Below are positions 56,803-64,000 of a stretch of 64,000 nt of DNA, piece after piece (position 1 is the first letter of the stretch; every line of letters begins with the position of its first letter). The translations under genes and the position numbers were made by a program. The stretch comes from Mariniblastus sp. Lineage in GTDB: Bacteria; Planctomycetota; Planctomycetia; Pirellulales; Pirellulaceae. The stretch lies in the NCBI GenBank assembly GCA_028823415.1, contig JAPKBL010000014.1, forward strand, positions 1 through 64,000, given 5' to 3'. The notes beneath the pieces are model-generated. The model saw only the letters and a list, made by a program, of their open reading frames with translations. It was not told the DNA's origin and made no database searches.

Positions 56803-58050
56803 TTAGCGCGCCGTTCGTCTTGGGGCAATTTCTTTCGCGCGGATGTTTTTGAGAAGAATGTCGGTCGTTGGATCATGCCCTTGGAAAATGATTGTGCCCT
56901 TTTCAAGTCGAAGGCCGCGGCGTGGATTGGGATCAGGCTTGCGTGTGTCGCTCCAATCGGTGACTTGATATCCGTTTACCCAGACACTGACGTGGGGGCC
57001 TGTGGCGATAATGGTTTTGGTAAACCACGTCTGATCAAGAGCGTTAACGCGTCTTGCATTAGTGCGGCGAAATATTCCTCCGGTTCCGCAATCGACGGGC
57101 TTGGTCGGATCATTGTCTTCAAACAGGTTTTGGATTTGGCTTTCATAGCCGTTCATAACTTCACTCGGGATGCACCTGAAAAACACGCCGGAATTAAGGC
57201 CAACTGCATTTGTTTTGCATTGCATCGAAAAGATGAAATCTCCGAAGAGCTCTTTTGATTCAAGTTGGCCTTTTCCGTTTAAAATTCGTAATTCATTCTG
57301 TTTCGTAATTTTAAACTCACTATTAAGTTTCTGGCTTGTATCCCATTGATCGAGCGTTTGACCGTCCATCAGCGATCGTGTGTTAAGTGGTTTCAATGCA
57401 ATGCGACGAAATGAAACGCCTCCTTGATTGAGTTGGAGGCCGATGTAGCCACGTCCAATCGGATTCGGATCGACGTATTCAAGTGCATTCTCATCATCAA
57501 TTCTGATTTTTATTTTTGGCCCATCGGCGATCACATGAAAGCGATGCCATTGGTTGGGAGTCACTGGCGACTCACATTTCTTGCGACCTACCAGAGATCC
57601 TGTTGGAAATGGATTTTCAGGGGGCGCAATGTTCAATTCATAGCAATCACGGATGACGTTTTTGGGGGTCGGACTGGTGCGAAAAAAGATACCGCTATTG
57701 CATCCTGGGTCAGCCTTGAATTCGACAACTAATTCGAAATCATCAAATTGGCTGGTGGTTCGTAAAAGACCTGGTTCACCGGAATCAATTCGGATCTCAC
57801 CGTTCTCGACATTCCACTTCGCGTCGGAGGCCGGCTTCCAGCCGAAAAGAGTCTTTTGATCAAATAGCGAAATCCAGCCCTCCTCAATTTGTAGGGTCGT
57901 CAGTTCGGTAGGAAAAATCGGCGACTCGGGAGTTTGAGGGGCTCCACGTACCTCCAATGGGAAAAAAACGATCCATAACGCGAAGACGATGAAGATTGTT
58001 CCACATCCTAGGTTAGGAAAATAACGCCTAATATTGTGATTTTGTCGCAT
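56803..58050 (-). CDS. Secreted protein with two DUF1080 (3-keto-disaccharide hydrolase) domains
   Basis: 415 residues with an N-terminal hydrophobic anchor or signal (about residues 15-35, FIVFALWIVFF). Two tandem DUF1080 jelly-roll domains: about 55-215 (WISLFDQKTLFGW, CNSGIFFRTS, HRFHVIADG) and about 220-405 (RSLMDGQTLDQWD, NSGVFFRCIP, YQVTDWSDTR). Members of this planctomycete-rich family hydrolyse 3-keto sugars or bind carbohydrates. It lies convergent to ispH and divergent from the SDR protein. Confidence 0.9.
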   Translation of the reverse strand: MRQNHNIRRYFPNLGCGTIFIVFALWIVFFPLEVRGAPQTPESPIFPTELTTLQIEEGWISLFDQKTLFGWKPASDAKWNVENGEIRIDSGEPGLLRTTSQFDDFELVVEFKADPGCNSGIFFRTSPTPKNVIRDCYELNIAPPENPFPTGSLVGRKKCESPVTPNQWHRFHVIADGPKIKIRIDDENALEYVDPNPIGRGYIGLQLNQGGVSFRRIALKPLNTRSLMDGQTLDQWDTSQKLNSEFKITKQNELRILNGKGQLESKELFGDFIFSMQCKTNAVGLNSGVFFRCIPSEVMNGYESQIQNLFEDNDPTKPVDCGTGGIFRRTNARRVNALDQTWFTKTIIATGPHVSVWVNGYQVTDWSDTRKPDPNPRRGLRLEKGTIIFQGHDPTTDILLKNIRAKEIAPRRTAR

Positions 58051-58312
58051 GCTTTTCTTTCAAACGAAACTTTTCGTTACGTAAGTCGTCCAATAAGGGA
58101 CTATAGTAAAAAACAGGGGTTAAGGGGACTGTGATGAACCTAAGTGGAAAATCATCGTTCTCCAGCAGACTCTAGCCTTTGCTAGACCTCCTGCATGACG
58201 CAAGTTGCCGGCCTTAGGTTGGCTGCGTATTGCAGGCAAAAGTAAATTATAGCAGTTTTTCGTACCAATCGGTCCGATGCAGCAATAGGCACGGAACGCG
58301 TAGGGAATTTTA

Positions 58313-59830
58313 GTGAATAACCAAGCAGATCCGAGATATCGATCGAACAAGAGATACACGTTGCTTACCGGAGCTACTGGCTTGGTTGGGCGTTATTTAA
58401 TGCGTGAGTTGTTGCTTAAGGGACACAAATTAGCGGTCCTCGTTCGTCCAACGAAGCAGCAAATGGTACGCGAGCGTATCGAAGCAATTCTTCAGATGTG
58501 GGAAGACACGCTGGGGCACCGGCTGCCCCGTCCTGTTTTGCTCACAGGCGATGTTACACAGCTCAATCTTGGTTTATCCCCGAAGCAACTTGGCTGGTCG
58601 GAAAAATTCCTTGACCAGATCATTCACGGTGCGGCGGTTTTGAAATTTCAAAGTGCTTCACGTGAATTTGAGCCATGGAAAACGAACCTGGGTGGCACGC
58701 AGAATGTGCTTGATTTTTCGCGGCGTTGCAATATCCGCGATTTTCACTACATCTCGACGGCTTATGTCTGTGGAGAACGTGAGGCAACGGTTTACGAAAA
58801 TGATTTAGACGTAAACCAGACTTTCCGCAACGACTATGAGGTCAGTAAATTCGAAGCGGAAAAATTAGTTCGAGATTCCGATTGGTTTCAATCGAAAACG
58901 ATTTATCGGCCAGCTGTAATTTCAGGCGATTCACAAACCGGTTATACCTCGACCTATCACGGTCTGTTTCTATACCTGCGATTGATGGCGATGTTGGTTC
59001 CCGAGCAGACCAAAAATGAGAATGGTGTTATCGAAACGCCCATCAGTCTACCAATCGAAGGCGACGAACCTCGGAACGTTGTACCTGTCGATTGGGTGGC
59101 CAAGACGATTTGTCATTTGGTGCGGACACCGGAGGCGCATGGAAGAACCTATCATTTGGTTCCGGATCAATGCACTTCGGCACGCGAGGTAATTGAATAT
59201 TGCTATAAATATTTCCATTCTGACGGAGTCAAATTTTGTGGTGTCGATTCAGAGCGGACTGCCGATAGCGAATTGGCTGAGAAGCTATTTGAGAATACAA
59301 GTATTTACGCATCCTATGAAACTAGCGACCCGCATTTTGACAAACGCAACGTTAGTCAGTTTGCCGGACATCTTGAGTGTCCTTCGATCAACCAAGAGAT
59401 GATTTTCAAGTTTATCGACTTCGGCAAGCAAAATCGGTGGGGTAAGGAGAAAGAAAGTTCTCCTAAAGTGGTTCGCTGGATTGAGTCTCACCTGACCGAA
59501 ATTGCACTGGCCGCTCAGAAAATGATGGGCGCATTGAGAATCAATGGTGCTGATCGGATTTTCAAGTTCGGCCTTGATATACATGGTCCGGGCGGTGGGC
59601 AGTGGCAATTACTTGCCAACGAAGGACGGTTTGAAGTGACGCCAGGTTTGCCGGACGATTCGAGCCCAGTATTGAAACTGAGTGACATTCAAATTAACGA
59701 CCTTCTCATGCAACACGATTCAAAAGAGATCGATCGTTCACGTGCTGAAAATTCCAAGACCACAATCAATTGGACGGAACCGTTGGAAACGGTGATTACT
59801 GAGAATCCCAATCCCAATCCAAGTCCATAG
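58313..59830 (+). CDS. Extended SDR reductase with C-terminal SCP2-like domain
   Basis: 505 residues with GTG start at 58313. Residues 15-370 are an extended short-chain dehydrogenase, similar to thioester/male-sterility reductase-type proteins. It has LTGATGLVGRYL for NAD(P), the ISTAYV Ser/Thr and YEVSK Tyr/Lys catalytic motif. The C-terminal region from about residue 395 (MGALRINGADRIFKFGLD, GGGQWQLLANEGRFEVTP) resembles the SCP2 sterol-binding fold, which would bring a lipid substrate. The very end is Asn-Pro repeats. Fatty or sterol-like lipid reduction is an inference. Confidence 0.8.
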   Translation: MNNQADPRYRSNKRYTLLTGATGLVGRYLMRELLLKGHKLAVLVRPTKQQMVRERIEAILQMWEDTLGHRLPRPVLLTGDVTQLNLGLSPKQLGWSEKFLDQIIHGAAVLKFQSASREFEPWKTNLGGTQNVLDFSRRCNIRDFHYISTAYVCGEREATVYENDLDVNQTFRNDYEVSKFEAEKLVRDSDWFQSKTIYRPAVISGDSQTGYTSTYHGLFLYLRLMAMLVPEQTKNENGVIETPISLPIEGDEPRNVVPVDWVAKTICHLVRTPEAHGRTYHLVPDQCTSAREVIEYCYKYFHSDGVKFCGVDSERTADSELAEKLFENTSIYASYETSDPHFDKRNVSQFAGHLECPSINQEMIFKFIDFGKQNRWGKEKESSPKVVRWIESHLTEIALAAQKMMGALRINGADRIFKFGLDIHGPGGGQWQLLANEGRFEVTPGLPDDSSPVLKLSDIQINDLLMQHDSKEIDRSRAENSKTTINWTEPLETVITENPNPNPSP

Positions 59831-59875
59831 CGCTAATCGCAACGGATTTAAATTCTGCCCATTTCCTGCGTGTCG

Positions 59876-61144
59876 TTAGTTGATTGAATGCGATTTGTCA
59901 TGCTCTGCGGAGTTCTTGGGCGGAGTATTCTGGTAGGGTCGATATTGAACCATTTCAATTCGGTTACCCGAGCGAATCGAATATGAGATCCCCCGCCAGG
60001 AAACGACCCGCGTAAACATTGTCTTCAGGATTGCACATGGGTAGAGGGCTTGAGTCACCAAGAATGCCGCGATTCCGGGGTGAGATGGCGGCACGGAGCA
60101 GTCCATCAACCTGCTATTCAAGACCGCAAGGTTGCTTTTTTGAATCTGGGCAAACAGCATTGCGTTGATCAGTTGAAAAGCAAGGAATCCGATCGCTAAG
60201 AGCGAGCCTGCCATTACAAAGCCGTTTCCAAATAAGATGGGAACCAAGGCAAGGCACGACACAAGGCAGGCGAAGGAAAGCAAGCTGTGAAGCACGACCA
60301 AGGGCCACGCCGAATGATACAGTCGGACGGTTAGCAGTTGGCGGCTAATCCAATGAAACGTTGCTTTGAGAGTCGTCGATTCATCGTTGGTCAGGACAAG
60401 GTTAGGAACACGAACCAAACGGAGTTGGTGGGCTTTCAGTTTAGAAGTGAGAGTCGTGTCTTCGCAGAATTTTTCAGACCAATGTTCGACGAGTTTGCAC
60501 TTCTCAACCACGGAGCGTTTTATCGCCAATGACCCACCCCAGGGGATCTGGTAACAGGTCATTTGGGCAACTGCGGCCGCGTTCCATATTTGCCGCACTG
60601 ACGCAGCGAGGTTGGTGCTCGCGGGGGTAAACCAACGATTTCCGGTGGCTGCACCAACCGTGGGATCCGCCAGCGGTCTGATGAGATCGGTCAACCAGTT
60701 TTCATCGGGAATAACATCGGAATCAATCAACGCAATGACTTCGATCGTATCCTCGAGGTTTGAAATTGCCTCGATGATGGCTGAGCACTTAAGGCTTCGC
60801 ATCTTCGCCGGAGCGGATAGAACATGAAGACTCGGTTTGAAGCCTGGATTCGATTTCATCTCTTGTTTGACCATCTCAATTGCTGCGTCGTTGGGATCGT
60901 CTGCAACAATGTGGATCAAAAACCGATCGTAATTTAACTGACTAATTGCTCGTAGGGAATCGGTAAGTCGGGGGTCGGCGCCGCGCACGCATAAAATAAT
61001 TGCGACTTGCGGGTTGAAGGCTCCATCGACACTCGCCGCGACCGAGGATTGTAGGAAACGGAGGTGCATTTTGACTACAATGGCCTGCATTAACGTCAAT
61101 GAGGCGATGCCGCCAAGAGCGATCCAGCCGAATGTCATTACCAT
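59876..61144 (-). CDS. Membrane glycosyltransferase family 2
   Basis: 422 residues. A membrane helix at about 5-27 is followed by the GT-A domain (VAIILCVRGADPRLTDSL, Asp-x-Asp in ALIDSDVIPDENW, acceptor Glu-Asp in FCEDTTLTSKLKAH). Several C-terminal spans follow (about 265-365). The layout is that of ceramide-glucosyltransferase/HpnI-type enzymes acting on lipids. The R/QxxRW-type motif is weak (WISRQLLTVRLYH). It lies next to a lipid-directed SDR protein, so a shared glycolipid pathway is possible but unproven. Confidence 0.85.
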   Translation of the reverse strand: MVMTFGWIALGGIASLTLMQAIVVKMHLRFLQSSVAASVDGAFNPQVAIILCVRGADPRLTDSLRAISQLNYDRFLIHIVADDPNDAAIEMVKQEMKSNPGFKPSLHVLSAPAKMRSLKCSAIIEAISNLEDTIEVIALIDSDVIPDENWLTDLIRPLADPTVGAATGNRWFTPASTNLAASVRQIWNAAAVAQMTCYQIPWGGSLAIKRSVVEKCKLVEHWSEKFCEDTTLTSKLKAHQLRLVRVPNLVLTNDESTTLKATFHWISRQLLTVRLYHSAWPLVVLHSLLSFACLVSCLALVPILFGNGFVMAGSLLAIGFLAFQLINAMLFAQIQKSNLAVLNSRLMDCSVPPSHPGIAAFLVTQALYPCAILKTMFTRVVSWRGISYSIRSGNRIEMVQYRPYQNTPPKNSAEHDKSHSIN

Positions 61145-61189
61145 AGCGTTCGTCAGTTATGCTAGTTGGAGTGGGCTCTTGGTGATGCT

Positions 61190-61237
61190 AAAAAAGGCGC
61201 CTAAAGTGCACTTGAATTTGCAAGTGTGACTTAGGCG
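61190..61237 (-). terminator. Terminator of the lut operon overlapping the lutC stop
   Basis: On the minus strand, a long hairpin has outer stem cgcctaa and inner stem cacttg around a six-base loop, with a four-base internal loop, followed by six U. The lutC stop codon (61231-61233) lies in the upstream arm of the hairpin. Confidence 0.85.
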
Positions 61238-61937
61238 GAGATCATTATGATCGTTAATTTTTTTGGGCCATGTGCTCCAAGGACAAGGATGCGTTCGATG
61301 TCTGCGGTACGACTTGGCCCTGTAATAAATGAAATAAAACTCGGCCATTTTTCATTATGTTTTTCACGAATGATAGCGAATCCATCTGCCATGGTCGTCA
61401 CCATTTGTGATGACTCTGCGACGACCACATGGTGCGGCGGCAAAACCGAAAGTGCGCGGCCTCCGGCGGAATGATTGGTGACCAGTGCACTGGCTGTTTG
61501 GGCGATCAGCGCATCGCAGCCTGAGATGCCGACGTCACATTTTTCCAATTCAGATGTACTGTAGTTCGAACTGGTATTCGTGAATTCTACTTTAAGATGG
61601 TCAACGCAAGATTGAACTAACTCATGGTCATGGATTCCTATGCGCTCCCATTGGTGCTGCTCACGCATTTGCTCAATCGCTTGTCTTGCTGCTTCGATAG
61701 TGGGAACGACGATGAACTCGGTTTGCAGTTTGTCGGAAAGTATCTTGAAGGCTGCGATATGATCCTCAAGGGAATCACCGACAAAGGGCAGGAATTCTTT
61801 AACGGCTTGCGTTCTACCATCGGGCCCGTTAGCGAGGACGGGTAATGAATGCGATGATTTTTCAGCGACTTCGCGCACATGCGGGTCGGTTTTTACGCTT
61901 AGGGCTTCACGGACTCGGCCTAGGATTGCGTCTCGGC

Positions 61938-61941
<4 letters not shown>
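61231..61941 (-). CDS. lutC: LutC/YkgG-type LUD protein
   Basis: 236-residue member of the LUD family, part of the LutABC L-lactate oxidation complex. The C-terminal conserved segment has GISGCDALIAQTASAL and GRALSVLPPHHVVV. The start overlaps the lutB stop (ATGA type). The complex replaces classic lactate dehydrogenase and needs Fe-S partners from LutA and LutB. Confidence 0.95.
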
Positions 61942-63340
<1,399 letters not shown>

Positions 63341-63344
<4 letters not shown>

Positions 63345-64000
63345 TGCTGGTCCAGTACTTCTGCAATGTGAAGACATTGGATGGGCGATTTTTCGCGACT
63401 GAAGTAACCCCCGATTTGCATCAGGCAACTCGGGTCACCTGAGATAAGATAGTCTGCCTCCGTTTGGGCGGCACTGCCGAGTTTGACCTGCGTCATGGCG
63501 GTGGAGATTTGGGGGAATTTGATTGCAAAGGTACCACCAAATCCGCAGCATGATTGCGCCTCGTCCATCTCCACTAAGGTCAAGCCTTGTACATTTTCAA
63601 GCAGTTTTCGAGGTGCGTCCTGGATACCGAGTTCGCGGAGTCCATGGCAACCATCGTGGTAGGTTGCGGTTCCCTCAAGTTTGGCCCCGACATCGGTCAC
63701 ATCAAGGTGGTTCACCAGCAATTCCGTGAATTCAAAAACGCGACCGCTGAGCTCCGATACGACTTCGGATTGGGGAGAGTCTTGGTAAAGTTCTGGATAG
63801 AATTTTCTAATCATCGCAGTGCAGGAGCCGGAGGGAACTGCGATCAGATCCGCATCTGCAAACGTCTTTAAAAAATGGTCAGCGACTTTTTTGGCCTCTG
63901 GGAAATAACCGGAATTGAAGGCGGGTTGGCCACAGCAGGTTTGCCCTTCGGGGTAATCAACCTGGTGCCCCAGACGCTCGAGAACATTGACCATTGCAAT
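63341..64000 (-). CDS. lutA: LutA/YkgE-type Fe-S oxidoreductase, partial
   Basis: Partial at the right edge. The visible part of about 217 residues has the CCG-domain motifs TCCGQPAFNSGY and SCCGFGGTFAIKFP. About 20 N-terminal residues of a typical LutA (about 240) lie beyond the window, so the apparent Met at 63994 is probably internal. It is the first gene of a lutABC operon. Confidence 0.94.

Overview
The window looks like a chromosomal segment of a planctomycete, most likely of the Pirellulales. This is inferred from gene content, not from an rRNA gene. The indicators are a planctomycete-style Ser/Thr-kinase-like protein with an N-terminal module ahead of the kinase fold, a secreted protein with two DUF1080 (3-keto-disaccharide hydrolase) domains, a stand-alone formyltransferase/hydrolase subunit A (FhcA/FwdA type) of the tetrahydromethanopterin C1 pathway, and several large secreted proteins with only local similarity to known families. 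Base composition and codon use look even, and no phage, integrase, transposase, CRISPR array, rRNA or tRNA gene was found. It reads as ordinary core chromosome.

Layout. 0-9 kb: PAS-GGDEF diguanylate cyclase, fumarylacetoacetase-family hydrolase, a six-span membrane protein, and a translation group of gltX, pepE (opposite strand) and glnS. 8.8-14.5 kb: a histidine kinase/OmpR regulator pair, a small putative lipoprotein, a delta-9 type fatty-acid desaturase, a PfkB-family (adenosine-kinase-like) kinase followed by an 18-bp tandem repeat, and a ThpR/2H-phosphoesterase homologue that lacks its first HxT motif. 14.6-23.7 kb: a cation/proton antiporter fused to a PTS EIIA domain, recA with a long N-terminal extension and a strong terminator, a secreted PDZ-hydrolase fusion, alaS, and a secreted protein of unknown role. 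23.8-31.9 kb (minus strand): M48-like membrane protease, serC-serA for serine synthesis, TPR lipoprotein, ECF sigma factor with overlapping zinc-finger anti-sigma factor, and an FHA protein.

32.1-37.8 kb (minus strand) is a glycine-cleavage cluster, gcvT-gcvH-gcvP-lipM-like. The last gene is an octanoyl/lipoyl transferase that could lipoylate GcvH. It is followed by a queuosine-precursor transporter (plus strand), a MORN-type repeat protein, a YiiX-like papain-fold enzyme, a small basic protein and the orphan fhcA. SerA/SerC, GcvTHP and FhcA together point to serine, glycine and C1 metabolism, although the folate and methanopterin branches need not be directly linked.

45-64 kb: a zinc-ribbon/secretin-N-like membrane protein next to a 1003-residue pseudokinase, glutamate dehydrogenase, a membrane-anchored MutS-like ATPase, a degenerate squalene/phytoene-synthase homologue beside ispH, the double DUF1080 protein, an extended SDR fused to a possible SCP2-like domain, a GT2 glycosyltransferase, and a lutABC-type lactate oxidation operon that runs off the right edge and ends in a hairpin terminator containing the lutC stop codon.

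I see no clearly undescribed multi-gene system. The strongest leads are single-gene anomalies: the pseudokinase and its neighbour, the ThpR homologue with a lost motif, the terpene-synthase homologue with a lost second Asp motif, the orphan FhcA, and the RecA extension encoded by a hexanucleotide repeat.
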